Positions 36,284 to 44,973 of a DNA stretch of 49,549 nucleotides are shown here, piece after piece. The position numbers and the translations under genes are program-made. How positions within the stretch are numbered: position 1 is the stretch's first letter; each line of letters starts with the position of its first letter. Origin of the DNA: Flavilitoribacter nigricans DSM 23189 = NBRC 102662. GTDB taxonomy: Bacteria > Bacteroidota > Bacteroidia > Chitinophagales > Saprospiraceae. Under the pieces are notes generated by a model, which was not told the DNA's origin, searched no databases, and saw only the letters and a list, made by a program, of their open reading frames with translations. The stretch is taken from contig NZ_PDUD01000061.1 in assembly GCF_002646595.1 (NCBI RefSeq), forward strand, positions 1 to 49,549, in the 5' to 3' direction.

Positions 36284-36736
36284 ATGATGGTACCTTCTAT
36301 CGTAGTGGAAAGAGCGCGGCGTTCCGATCTGCCAGCCATCCACGGACTCGTTCGGGAACTGGCGGTATACGAAAAAGCGGAATCCGAATTTGTCGCATCC
36401 CTGGACGATTACTACCGGGATTTTGACGCGGATATATTCGAATGTATCGTCGCCCGGGTAGATGACGAAGTGGTCGGTATGGTGCTGTACTATATGACCT
36501 ATTCCACCTGGAAAGGACGGATGCTCTATCTGGAGGATTTCGTAGTGCTGGAAGCCAACCGGCGGGATGGTCTCGGCCAGAAACTCTTCGACGCTTTCCT
36601 CGACCGGGCCCGCGAACTGGAATGCCGACTGGTGAAGTGGCAGGTTTTGGACTGGAACGAGCCGGCGATCAAATTTTATCTGAAAAACAGTGCAATCATT
36701 GAAAAGGAATGGTGGAACGGCAAAATCTTTTTGTAA
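36284..36736 (+). CDS. GNAT N-acetyltransferase, diamine/spermidine acetyltransferase-like
   Basis: A 150-residue GNAT-fold enzyme. It has the SSAT-type start with IHGLVRELAVYEKAE, the central YYMTYSTWKGRMLYLEDFVV strand and the acetyl-CoA loop RRDGLGQKLFDAF (a variant of RxxGxG). The end WQVLDWNEPAIKFYLKNSA is also typical of the family. SSAT-like enzymes move an acetyl group from acetyl-CoA to polyamines or thialysine; the exact amine cannot be read here. An ATG at 36284 is directly followed by another at 36287; either would work. A hairpin about 160 bases after the stop could end transcription. Confidence 0.8.
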   Translation: MMVPSIVVERARRSDLPAIHGLVRELAVYEKAESEFVASLDDYYRDFDADIFECIVARVDDEVVGMVLYYMTYSTWKGRMLYLEDFVVLEANRRDGLGQKLFDAFLDRARELECRLVKWQVLDWNEPAIKFYLKNSAIIEKEWWNGKIFL

Positions 36737-36896
36737 TTAATAAAAAGATTAATACCTTTAAGATTCATCTCTATTGGTACTGCATCGACAGGAATTACCG
36801 ACCGCAATAATTGCATCCTAATCGGTTCTTCTCTTTTCCCAAAGGCATATACTTTAAACAAATCTGGACCTAACTATATAGTGTTTCATAGTGTGA

Positions 36897-36926
36897 GGAG
36901 TAGCCGCTTCGGTGGTTGCTCCTTTA
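36897..36926 (+). terminator. Probable terminator after the GNAT gene
   Basis: GGAGTAGCC (36897-36905) pairs with GGTTGCTCC (36914-36922), including two G-U pairs, closed by an 8-base loop GCTTCGGT, then TTTATT. It is about 160 bases beyond the GNAT stop. Confidence 0.55.
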
Positions 36927-36946
36927 TTAGTTGTGGCCAAAACAAT

Positions 36947-36973
36947 GGGCGATAAAGCACTGCTTTACCGCCC
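36947..36973 (-). terminator. Hairpin terminator for the isoprenyl synthase gene
   Basis: GGGCG-A-TAAAGC pairs with GCTTTA-C-CGCCC over 36947-36973 with a 3-base loop and one mismatch. It is 28 bases beyond the minus-strand stop at 37001 and is followed on that strand by ATTGTTTT. Confidence 0.7.
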
Positions 36974-37000
36974 ACGGTTTACGAAAAAAATAATATCTCT

Positions 37001-37978
37001 TTACGATTCCCGGCCGATCAGGTCCATACTCAGATCGTACAGGATCTGAGTGTTTTGGTTGATGGTATTCACCTCGTTGAGGTGCCGGAACGCTTCATCC
37101 TGATAGAATTGCTTGCGGGAAAGGATCTGGGCCGGAATATCGAGCGACCGGAGAATATCCATGACGGCGGTGATCTTTTCCTGTTCGTCAAAATCGGTAC
37201 TACCCATATATTTCTCCAGTTCCCTGCGCTGTTCGGGGCCGGCAACTTCCAGGGCCCGCAGGATCAGAAAGGTCTTTTTATTCTGCGCGATATCGCCTCC
37301 TGCCTTTTTACCTACTTTCTCGGGATCGCCGAAGGTGTCCAGATAATCATCCTGCAGCTGGAAGGCCAGACCAATATTCTCACCGAAGGCTTCGAGGTGG
37401 CGCACATCCTCGTCCGCAGCGCCGGCGGCAATGGCACCGAGGGCCAGACTACCCGCGATGAGCGCTGCCGTTTTAAACCGGATCATTTCGATGTACTCGT
37501 CGATGGTAACGTCGGACCGCTGCTCAAAATCCATATCGTACTGCTGTCCTTCGCAAACCTTGATGGCTACCTTATTGAATACCGAGACCATTTTCCGGAT
37601 CTTTTCCGGGTCATCGATCTGTAATAGGTATTCGTAGGTATAGATCAGCATCACATCGCCCGACAAAATACCGGTGTTGATGTTGTATTTGGTATGCACG
37701 CTGGGTTTGCCGCGCCGCAGGGGCGCTTCGTCCATAATGTCATCGTGTACGAGGCTGAAATTATGGAAGACCTCGACGGCCATTGCCGCCGGAAGTGCCC
37801 GCTCCACATCCTTCCGAAACAGGCTGTAGGCGATCAGGGCCAGTACCGGCCGCAATCGCTTGCCGCCCAGATGCATCAAATAGTCAACTGGTTCGTATAA
37901 GGCTTTGGGGGATTCCGGCCAGGGGGATTGATCCAGATATTTTAAAAATAATTCCTGGTAAGATTTTACATTCACCAT
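37001..37978 (-). CDS. Isoprenyl (polyprenyl) diphosphate synthase, short-chain type
   Basis: A 325-residue trans-isoprenyl diphosphate synthase. First aspartate motif DDIMD (residues 79-83) in LVHDDIMDEAPLRRGKPS, second motif DDYLD (210-214) in FQLQDDYLDTFGD, plus GGKRLRP near residue 39. The start at 37978 fits the family length; the reading frame stays open another 139 codons upstream without family similarity. Phe74, five residues before the first motif, is bulky and points to a short product (C15-C20) by the usual chain-length rule. That is an inference; longer-chain synthases carry a small residue there. The product would feed quinone, carotenoid or other isoprenoid synthesis. The response regulator gene is divergent, 113 bases away. 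Confidence 0.88.
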   Translation of the reverse strand: MVNVKSYQELFLKYLDQSPWPESPKALYEPVDYLMHLGGKRLRPVLALIAYSLFRKDVERALPAAMAVEVFHNFSLVHDDIMDEAPLRRGKPSVHTKYNINTGILSGDVMLIYTYEYLLQIDDPEKIRKMVSVFNKVAIKVCEGQQYDMDFEQRSDVTIDEYIEMIRFKTAALIAGSLALGAIAAGAADEDVRHLEAFGENIGLAFQLQDDYLDTFGDPEKVGKKAGGDIAQNKKTFLILRALEVAGPEQRRELEKYMGSTDFDEQEKITAVMDILRSLDIPAQILSRKQFYQDEAFRHLNEVNTINQNTQILYDLSMDLIGRES

Positions 37979-38090
37979 ATATGAAATTTGAATAAGGGAA
38001 AGCCTGAGCGATTGATTTTGGGGCCGTGAAGATAGCGAAACTTTCCCTATATTGGGCTCATACAAAGAATTGACACAAACACAAAACACT

Positions 38091-38537
38091 ATGGTAAAGG
38101 AAACGAGGCCGATCAATATATTGTTGATTGAGGATAACCCCGGTGATGTTCGTTTGACGCAGGAGGCCTTTAAGGAAGGAAAGAAAAAAGTGAATCTGGA
38201 AGTAGTGATGGATGGTGTGGAAGCAATCAGGTATTTGAGAAAACAGGGGCAGTACGAAGAAAAGACAACGCCCGATCTGGTGTTGCTGGACCTCAACCTG
38301 CCGAAATGGGACGGTCGGGAAGTATTGCGGGAGATCAAAACGGACCAGGAACTGAAACGTATTCCCGTAATTGTACTAACCACCTCAAATGCCATGCAGG
38401 ATATTGTAAATAGTTACGATCTGCATGCCAACTGTTTTATCAATAAACCGGTAGATTTTGACAATTTTTTTGATATAGTCCAAAAAATTGAAGATTTTTG
38501 GCTTACCATAACCATCTTACCTACTATGGCCCGGTGA
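38091..38537 (+). CDS. Single-domain response regulator (CheY/Rcp1-like)
   Basis: A 148-residue receiver domain without output domain. Phosphorylation residues are present: acidic pair in LLIEDNPGD, phospho-acceptor Asp67 in VLLDLNLPKWDG, Thr97 in IVLTTSN, and Lys119 in INKPVDF. The ATG at 38091 is used, as the upstream part of the frame (from 38052) lacks family features. The WDGREVL motif and length recall Rcp1-type regulators that partner with phytochrome or hybrid kinases. No classical kinase is adjacent; the next gene, a REC-PAS-kinase-like-REC protein 350 bases downstream, may belong to the same relay. Confidence 0.88.
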   Translation: MVKETRPINILLIEDNPGDVRLTQEAFKEGKKKVNLEVVMDGVEAIRYLRKQGQYEEKTTPDLVLLDLNLPKWDGREVLREIKTDQELKRIPVIVLTTSNAMQDIVNSYDLHANCFINKPVDFDNFFDIVQKIEDFWLTITILPTMAR

Positions 38538-38887
38538 AGCGACCAACGTTTTATCCGGTGAACACGGTGTTGAGGTTAACTATGAACGACATGCAGGCCC
38601 CTTTTTGGTGATAGGTTGGCTTAATTGCCGGTTCATTTTCCTGAACCATACCGCTAGCGACAAATTAATAATACAAGAAGAATGATTTCCGGTAATGCTC
38701 CCGGAAGGCAGACCGTGTACGGATCTGTGCTTCGGAGTGAACACTTTACTGAATTTAAGCATTCGGTTAAGGGTAAGCCAGCATTACCGGGTCACAAAAG
38801 ATAGATGGAGTAGCTGTAGCGATACAGGGTAAGTCAGTTGTTGCTGCCTTACGTTTTAAAAGCGTCGAATAAAATTAGTCCTGCTGC
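38538..38887. other. Intergenic region between the two response-regulator genes
   Basis: These 350 bases show no convincing gene, RNA or repeat. Only weak short inverted repeats (for example GGTAAGCCAGCATTACC near 38771) were seen. Confidence 0.5.
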
Positions 38888-40795
38888 ATGGAACATATTT
38901 TGGTGATTGAAGATAATATGGCGGATGCGGAACTAATTCGTATCTACTTAGACGATGCAGGCTTTAAGCATAAATTTTATCATTCCTCTTCTCTGAAGGG
39001 AGGGTTTGATATCCTGCAGGAACACAAGATCGATATTGTGCTATTGGATCTTTCTCTGCAGGATACCATGGGTTTCAATACGCTCAAAAGTTATTTGCAA
39101 AAAGCCGCGCACGTACCAGTGGTTATTCTCACGGGGAATAACAACGAGATCGTTGGTATGCAGTCCGTAAAGGCCGGCGCGCAGGACTACCTGATCAAGG
39201 GATCTTTCAAATCGAAAAGACTGGTCAATTCCATTCGTTATTCCATCCAGCGGTTCAAGACCCATTCCAAATTACTGGAAACCACCAACGAGCTTTCCCG
39301 GCGCGAGAAACGGTCGCGCGATGCCCAGCAACTGGCCAATTTCGGTAATTGGGAAATGGACATTGTCAACAATGCCATGAAGTGGTCCGAAGAGACCTTT
39401 CGCATCTTCGGTTTCCAGCCGGGAGGCATCTCCCCGACACTTTCCGATTATATCAAATACGTACACGTAGCGGATAAGGAACGCGTCAACAACTTTTTTG
39501 AGGAAGTACTCAAAACCGGAGAGGTGGCCCGGGTCGAGCACCGGATCGTGATTAACAACCGGACGGTGAAGTACATCCTGGTACAGGCCCAGGTAAAATA
39601 CGATGAGATCACCAATAAGATCCTCCTGATCGGCAGCGTGCAGGACATTACCTACCAAAAGGAAAATACGCCGGCCCCGGAAGCGGAAAAAGATTTGCAG
39701 GACGATAAGACCAGCCGTTTTACCCAATTGAGCTACAATATCCGGACGCCGCTGAGCTCGATCGTCAATTTGCTTTATCTGCTGGAAAAATCTAACTTTT
39801 CCAATCAGCAGCGGGAACTGATCGAGGGCCTGAAAACCTCCGTGGATGACCTGTCGGTCGTACTGAACAACCTGCTCAACTATTCCCTTTTTATCTCCGA
39901 GGAATTGCGCGTGCAGGAAGAGATCTTCAATCTGGACGAACTGATGAAAAATGTAGATCGTTCCGGTCAGTTCAAATCCGATCAGGCAGACCTGAAATTC
40001 CATTTTGAACGCGTCAATGATTTACCGACCTACGTCAACGGGGATGAATCCAAGATACAGCAGGTTTTACTCAATTTGCTGGAATTGGCGATCATGCATA
40101 CGGTGGGTGGGAAGATGATCACCGTACGGGTAGAAATGCTGGAACCGGAATTGTTGGGGGTAGAAGTAAAATACTCGGGATCGCCGGTGGATGTCAGCGT
40201 GCCGGATTCCGAACAGGACGACAACCTGATGAAGATGTTCTTCGGGGAGGATCAGAACGATAAATCTACGTTGCCGCATCTGAGTACCTTTATCGCATCC
40301 AAGTTGTCCCACCTCATGGGGGCCACCCTGGAACGGAAGTCGCTGACCGACCAGCAGCATCTCCTGGTGTTTAAGCTGAAAATGAAAGTCAGCAAAACCC
40401 GCAAACACCTCAATCAGCGGGGCATCATGGATCGCCTGGTGACCATCTTGCTGGTCGAAGATCATTTCCTGAATCAGATCGCCACCAAAAGAGTACTCAC
40501 CTCCTGGTCCGAACTGGTGAAGGTCGTGACGGCCGATAACGGAGAAGAAGCGCTGGAACAGTTCGAAAAAGAAAAGATTGACCTCATCCTGATGGACCTG
40601 AAGATCCCGAAGATAAGCGGTATCGAAGCCGCACGGATGATCCGCCAGAAAAGCGATGTTCCGATCATCGCCCTAACCGCCAGTTCTTCCAAACAGGAAG
40701 AGGAACGGTGTTTTACCGTCGGTATGAACGCCTACATCCATAAACCTATCCGACCGGAAGAATTGTATGCCAAAATTACACAGTTGATTAGTTGA
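38888..40795 (+). CDS. REC-PAS-degenerate histidine kinase-REC hybrid protein
   Basis: A 635-residue cytoplasmic protein. REC1 (about 1-122) has Asp54, Thr82 and Lys104. A PAS domain follows (about 150-255, FGNWEMDIVNN...IGSVQDITYQKE). The kinase-like core (about 278-500) keeps the fold landmarks but not the chemistry: SYNIRTPLS stands where SHEIRTPLN is normal, so the phospho-acceptor His is Tyr283. The N-box reads NLLELAIMHT instead of NLLxNAxKFT, and no DxGxG is found (KYSGSPVD in its place). REC2 (about 518-635) is intact: Asp525, Asp570, Thr597 and Lys619. It should therefore accept phosphate but not make it. It probably integrates signals with a separate kinase. Confidence 0.85.
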   Translation: MEHILVIEDNMADAELIRIYLDDAGFKHKFYHSSSLKGGFDILQEHKIDIVLLDLSLQDTMGFNTLKSYLQKAAHVPVVILTGNNNEIVGMQSVKAGAQDYLIKGSFKSKRLVNSIRYSIQRFKTHSKLLETTNELSRREKRSRDAQQLANFGNWEMDIVNNAMKWSEETFRIFGFQPGGISPTLSDYIKYVHVADKERVNNFFEEVLKTGEVARVEHRIVINNRTVKYILVQAQVKYDEITNKILLIGSVQDITYQKENTPAPEAEKDLQDDKTSRFTQLSYNIRTPLSSIVNLLYLLEKSNFSNQQRELIEGLKTSVDDLSVVLNNLLNYSLFISEELRVQEEIFNLDELMKNVDRSGQFKSDQADLKFHFERVNDLPTYVNGDESKIQQVLLNLLELAIMHTVGGKMITVRVEMLEPELLGVEVKYSGSPVDVSVPDSEQDDNLMKMFFGEDQNDKSTLPHLSTFIASKLSHLMGATLERKSLTDQQHLLVFKLKMKVSKTRKHLNQRGIMDRLVTILLVEDHFLNQIATKRVLTSWSELVKVVTADNGEEALEQFEKEKIDLILMDLKIPKISGIEAARMIRQKSDVPIIALTASSSKQEEERCFTVGMNAYIHKPIRPEELYAKITQLIS

Positions 40796-40797
40796 CG

Positions 40798-40837
40798 AAT
40801 GTTTTAATGTGTTAATGTGGAAATGTTTGAATGTGCT
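40798..40837. repeat. Octamer array, 5 units (AATGTGTT type)
   Basis: Five in-phase 8-base units: AATGTTTT, AATGTGTT, AATGTGGA, AATGTTTG and AATGTGCT. The array begins 3 bases after the hybrid protein stop codon. The array at 40913-40992 is its reverse complement in consensus. Confidence 0.8.
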
Positions 40838-40912
40838 GTTTTCGTGCCCTAGTGAATTTTCGTCTCCGGGTGTTAAAAGAATTTCAGCCTATCTGCTGGC
40901 AGCCGGGTACTC

Positions 40913-40992
40913 ACACTTCCCAACCTTAACACATTAACACTTCAACACCTTAACACATTTTCACATTTCCACCTTAGCACGTTTCCAAATTA
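40913..40992. repeat. Inverted octamer array, 10 units (ACACATTA type)
   Basis: Ten in-phase 8-base units from ACACTTCC to CCAAATTA, with ACACATTA, ACACCTTA and ACACATTT in the middle. The reverse complement TAATGTGT matches the array at 40798-40837. Together they could form a long cruciform or RNA stem with a 75-base loop. Confidence 0.8.
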
Positions 40993-41041
40993 AACCCCAA
41001 TATCCTCTTTACTGTTGTAATGTTGCACAAGCTGTTTTACT

Positions 41042-42028
41042 ATGAATAATTACGATCTGATCATTATTGGCGGAGGGCCTACCGGATTGAATTGCGCCAT
41101 TGCGGCCAAAAAGGCCGGACTCAAATATCTGGTACTGGAAAAAGGCCTGCTGGTGAATTCCATCTACCATTTCCCTATCAATATGACCTTTTTCTCCACC
41201 TCTAAACTATTGGAGATCGGAGATACACCCTTTATTTCTCATACCGAAAAACCGACCCGCCGGGAAGCGCTGGAGTATTACCGGCGTCTGCAGCAAAGTT
41301 ATGACCTGAAGGTTCATCTTTACGAACCGGTGGTCAAGATGGAGCGGCAGGAAGACGGCCGTTATCATATCCAGACGGAAAAATCCGAATACACCGCCGG
41401 CTCTGTTATTGTGGCTACCGGCTTCTACGATACGCCCCGGCTGATGAACGTGCCCGGAGAGGACCTGCCGAAAGTAAAGCACTACTACGATGACGCCCAT
41501 CCCTACATCGGACAAAAAGTACTGGTGATCGGTGCGGCCAACTCCGCCTGCGATGTGGCGCTGGAGACCTGGAATAAAGGGTCCGAAGTGACCATGGCGA
41601 TCCGCGAAGACAATATCTACAAGGGCGTCAAGTACTGGATCCGGCCGAATATTGAGAACCGGATCAAGGAAGGCAGTATTACGGCCTATTTTAATACGGT
41701 GGTGAAGGAGATCCGGCCGCGGGAAGTAGTCCTGGAAGGCCCCGACGGTACCTTTACGATCGAAAATGATTTCGTATTGGCGATGACCGGTTACAAACCC
41801 AACTACGATCTGCTGGGCCGCCTCGGATTGGAGATCCCGAACGACGAAGATCAGATACCCGTACACGATCCCGAAACGCTGGAAACCAGCCTGCCCAATG
41901 TTTATCTGGCCGGAGTGGTGTGCGCGGGAATGAAAACGAGTAAGCTGTTCATTGAAAACACGCGGGATCACGGAGAAACCATCATTCGGCAGATCCTGGA
42001 AAAGAAAGGGGATTTGGTCGCCGGGTAG
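41042..42028 (+). CDS. ypdA: YpdA-family bacillithiol disulfide reductase (FAD/NADPH)
   Basis: A 328-residue flavoprotein. The FAD-binding motif is GGGPTG (residues 10-15), a second Rossmann motif GAANSACDVAL binds NADPH, and the C-terminal VYLAGVVCAGMKTSKLFIENTRDHG is typical of YpdA. YpdA reduces oxidised bacillithiol (BSSB) with NADPH, which fits the bshB1 gene in the same window. One departure: position 14, a cysteine in the Staphylococcus and Bacillus enzymes that is proposed as active, is Thr here; the nearest cysteine is Cys18. Some other thioredoxin reductase-like role is therefore possible. Confidence 0.82.
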   Translation: MNNYDLIIIGGGPTGLNCAIAAKKAGLKYLVLEKGLLVNSIYHFPINMTFFSTSKLLEIGDTPFISHTEKPTRREALEYYRRLQQSYDLKVHLYEPVVKMERQEDGRYHIQTEKSEYTAGSVIVATGFYDTPRLMNVPGEDLPKVKHYYDDAHPYIGQKVLVIGAANSACDVALETWNKGSEVTMAIREDNIYKGVKYWIRPNIENRIKEGSITAYFNTVVKEIRPREVVLEGPDGTFTIENDFVLAMTGYKPNYDLLGRLGLEIPNDEDQIPVHDPETLETSLPNVYLAGVVCAGMKTSKLFIENTRDHGETIIRQILEKKGDLVAG

Positions 42029-42049
42029 CAAATCAGAGTCGTTACAAGG

Positions 42050-42090
42050 AAAGGCCGTCAGGACAATATCCTGGCGGCCTTTTCTATTTT
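42050..42090. terminator. Bidirectional terminator between ypdA and the tolC-like gene
   Basis: AAAGGCCGTCAGGA (42050-42063) pairs with TCCTGGCGGCCTTT (42069-42082), one G-U pair, loop CAATA, with a T-rich tail on the plus strand and an A-run on the left that serves the minus strand. Confidence 0.85.
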
Positions 42091-42108
42091 CCGGAGACAG
42101 CGGACGGA

Positions 42109-43593
42109 TTACCGCAGCGAGTTCTCCGGATTTTTGGTCAGCGAGGTGCCGGTCGCAAAGTCGTGCAGGGTCAGACGGCGCAGTTCGTAGTAGGCCAGCC
42201 AGAAGGCCTGCAGCGCGCTGACGTAGCCACGCCGGGCGGAAGCTTCTTCCTGGATGGCCAGGTTGAGGTCCGTCACCAGGATGTTACCGATCTTGTAACG
42301 CTCGCGGGTGATGCTGAGACGCTTTTGGGCGACTTCGTAGGTCCGTTGGGCCAGCTGCACCTGACTTCTCACCTGATCGAACTGCTGCACTTTTACGAGA
42401 ATGTCCCGTTCGAAATTGACCCGTTCCTGGCTTACCTGCAGACGGGTCAGTTCTTCATTGGAGCGGGCAATTTCCATCACCGCTTTCGATTTACCCCAGT
42501 CGGCGATGGGCACACTCAGTCCGATCTGGAAGAACTCCTGATCCAGCGGATCCGTGAAAGCATCCGAGAGGGATTTGCCGGTTTGCGAAAGACCGAAACT
42601 ACCGAAGATATTTGCACTGAATCCCCGCTGGGCTTTGGCCTGGGCCACTTCCATGGACGCCTGCTGCAGCTGGCGGTCAAGTTGTATGACATCCGATCGG
42701 TTGCGCAGCGCATAGTCCAGTGCCTCCTGGGCATCGATCAGGAAATTCGGAATTTCATCCGGAGTAATAAGGTCAAAAGCAATGGCCTCGCGAATACCGA
42801 GAAAGTTCCGCAGCCGTTCCGTGGCGGTTTGCTGGGCGAGCTGACTGGATCCGAGATCCGCGTCGGCGCGCATGGCGTTCAGTTCGATCTGAAGCAGTTC
42901 CACCTCGGCGATCCGGCCCACTTCGTAACGTCCTTTAGAAATGGCGTAGAGGGTATCGGCATTGGCTTTGTCCCGGATGGCGGCCTCGTAATTCAACTGG
43001 GCGATCAGCACATCGAAGAACAGTGCAGCCGAATTGAGGGCCACTTCTTCCATGCCTTCCGAATACTCCCTTCTGGATTCTTCGTAGGACATCGGTTCGA
43101 TGATCTTATCCCAGCGCAGTGCATTAAAACCGAAAACCGGCTGACTGAACCCGATCCGGATCGGATTGGACAGGTAATTGATCAGTCCGTCATTGGTACT
43201 GGTCTTAAAGATATCCAGCCGTTCCAGACCGGTGCTGACAAAAATGCGGCCGCCGGTCAGGGTGATCCCCTGGCTGACGCTCAGGTCGAGGCTGTTGCGC
43301 ATCAGTGAGCGCGAAATAAAGGCATCGTTACCGTTCGGCAGGGTAATGGCTTCAATGGTCCGGTTGAGCAGCGGGATGGTCGCATCCAGGTTGATCAACG
43401 GACGGTAATTGGCCTGGAAGGATTTATACCGCCAGTAATCGTTGTTGAAGGCGGTTTGGGTGATCTGTACATCCGGTGCATCTTTCTGGGCCAATAAAAT
43501 AGTTTCATCTAAACTCAGACGAAGAGTGTCTCGCTGTGCCAGGGAAACCGTTGTGCCCAGCATCAGGAGTAGCGCAATACAATAATATTTCAT
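42109..43593 (-). CDS. TolC-family outer-membrane efflux protein
   Basis: A 494-residue exported protein with signal MKYYCIALLLMLGTTVSLAQ. It shows the two-fold TolC pattern of long helices with short beta segments: first half SLDETILLAQKDAPDVQITQ and TGGRIFVSTGL, second half ALDYALRNRSDVIQLDRQLQQA and FGLSQTG, and the long late helix RERYKIGNILVTDLNLAIQEE. Three copies assemble an outer-membrane exit duct. It is the last gene of the minus-strand operon, 10 bases after the permease gene, so it should receive substrate from the membrane fusion protein and permease encoded upstream. Confidence 0.9.
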   Translation of the reverse strand: MKYYCIALLLMLGTTVSLAQRDTLRLSLDETILLAQKDAPDVQITQTAFNNDYWRYKSFQANYRPLINLDATIPLLNRTIEAITLPNGNDAFISRSLMRNSLDLSVSQGITLTGGRIFVSTGLERLDIFKTSTNDGLINYLSNPIRIGFSQPVFGFNALRWDKIIEPMSYEESRREYSEGMEEVALNSAALFFDVLIAQLNYEAAIRDKANADTLYAISKGRYEVGRIAEVELLQIELNAMRADADLGSSQLAQQTATERLRNFLGIREAIAFDLITPDEIPNFLIDAQEALDYALRNRSDVIQLDRQLQQASMEVAQAKAQRGFSANIFGSFGLSQTGKSLSDAFTDPLDQEFFQIGLSVPIADWGKSKAVMEIARSNEELTRLQVSQERVNFERDILVKVQQFDQVRSQVQLAQRTYEVAQKRLSITRERYKIGNILVTDLNLAIQEEASARRGYVSALQAFWLAYYELRRLTLHDFATGTSLTKNPENSLR

Positions 43594-43603
43594 TGATAAG
43601 TAT

Positions 43604-44941
43604 TTAGTCGGTTCTTAACGCTTTGATGGGATCTTGTTTGGCGGCTTTCTGGGCCGGGAACAGTCCGAATACCAGACCGATGGTGGCCGCAACGCCAAAG
43701 GATAACAGAATGGACCAGCCGGAAACTACCGTGGGAATGTCGGCCGAACGGGCGATAAGCTCCGCGGCGGTAACGCCCAGTAAAACGCCGATCAACCCAC
43801 CGATAAGACTGATGAAGACCGCTTCAAATAAGAATTGCAGAATAATGTCGTTTTGGGTGGCACCCAGCGAACGGCGCACCCCGATCTCTTTGATCCGCTC
43901 CAGTACGGAAGCCAGCATGATATTCATGATGCCGATACCGCCCACCAGCAGGGAGATCCCTGCGATCACGGCCAGTACCAGGTTGAAGGTATCCTGCGTT
44001 TTCTGTTCCTGTTCGAGCAGCAGTTCCGGGACTTCGATCTCAAAGTCCACCAGATCGAGATGCCGGCGTTTGAGTACCCGGGCGATCACTTCGGCGGAAG
44101 CCTGCATGGCCTTGGAGTCATTTACCCGCACCACTACGCGGTCGAGTTGGTGGTAGTTTTCCTGATTGTTGTTGCCGCTGCGGCCCCGCCCGCGACTAAT
44201 GTCCTGGGCGGTGATCTTAGCCCGGTTCTTGAAACGGAGCAAGGCCGTGGTTACCGGAACGTAAACATCGGAATTGACATCCCGGATCCCGAGGTTTTCC
44301 ATGCTTTCTTTGCTGGCAGCCCGGCGTTCGAGAACGCCGATGATGCGCAGCCAGGTGTTGCCGCATTTGATGGACTTTCCGATGGGATTGTCCTCACTGA
44401 AAAAACGGGCCTGGATATTTTTACCGATAATACAGACCGATTGGCCTTTGGTGAGGTGTACGTCGTGGAAGAACTGACCTCTTTCCAGCGCGAGGCGATT
44501 GAGTTCGAAAAAATCGTTATTGATGCCGATTACCCGGCCTTTCACCAGTTTGGCATCCTGGATGATATTGGTAGACAATACAATTTCCGGACTTACCTTT
44601 TCGATGGTCGGAAGTACGCGGGTCAGCGCCTTGGCATCTTCCAGGGTCAGACCGGGAGAAAAGGGGCGTTTGCCGTCCTCGTTATTGTCTTCGGAATCTT
44701 CGGCATCTTCCGCGTCCTCATCGTCACTGATGATATTCTGACTGGCGGAAATGACAATATTATTGGTACCGATCAGTTTCATCTGATCGAGAATGGCTTG
44801 CTTGGCGCCGGAGCCGATGGCTAGCATAGAGATCACCGCTGCCACCCCGAAAATAATTCCCAGAGCGGTAAGAAATGAGCGCAGTTTGTTGGCATTGATC
44901 CCCTCAATGGCTAGCAGGAAGTTGAATATGATTCGCTGCAC
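43604..44941 (-). CDS. MacB-like ABC transporter permease (no fused ATPase)
   Basis: A 445-residue inner-membrane protein with the MacB/FtsX layout: one N-terminal membrane helix (NKLRSFLTALGIIFGVAAVISMLA), a large periplasmic domain (about 45-320) and three C-terminal helices with LVGGIGIMNIMLASVLERIKEIGVRRSLGA, the coupling motif of the family, ending PIKALRTD. An acidic insert (SDDEDAEDAEDSEDNNEDG, about 76-94) interrupts the periplasmic part. MacB normally carries its own ATPase domain or has one next door. Here neither is present: only 32 bases separate it from the upstream fusion-protein gene and 10 from tolC. The ATPase must be encoded elsewhere. Confidence 0.88.
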   Translation of the reverse strand: MQRIIFNFLLAIEGINANKLRSFLTALGIIFGVAAVISMLAIGSGAKQAILDQMKLIGTNNIVISASQNIISDDEDAEDAEDSEDNNEDGKRPFSPGLTLEDAKALTRVLPTIEKVSPEIVLSTNIIQDAKLVKGRVIGINNDFFELNRLALERGQFFHDVHLTKGQSVCIIGKNIQARFFSEDNPIGKSIKCGNTWLRIIGVLERRAASKESMENLGIRDVNSDVYVPVTTALLRFKNRAKITAQDISRGRGRSGNNNQENYHQLDRVVVRVNDSKAMQASAEVIARVLKRRHLDLVDFEIEVPELLLEQEQKTQDTFNLVLAVIAGISLLVGGIGIMNIMLASVLERIKEIGVRRSLGATQNDIILQFLFEAVFISLIGGLIGVLLGVTAAELIARSADIPTVVSGWSILLSFGVAATIGLVFGLFPAQKAAKQDPIKALRTD

Positions 44942-44973
44942 GTGTTTTCGTTTGTTTTAATGTAAATTGAGGA

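Noticed and set aside
37979-38395. A 139-codon in-frame N-terminal extension of the isoprenyl diphosphate synthase
   Set aside because: It has no similarity to the family, overlaps the divergent response-regulator gene start, and the ATG at 37978 gives the normal length.
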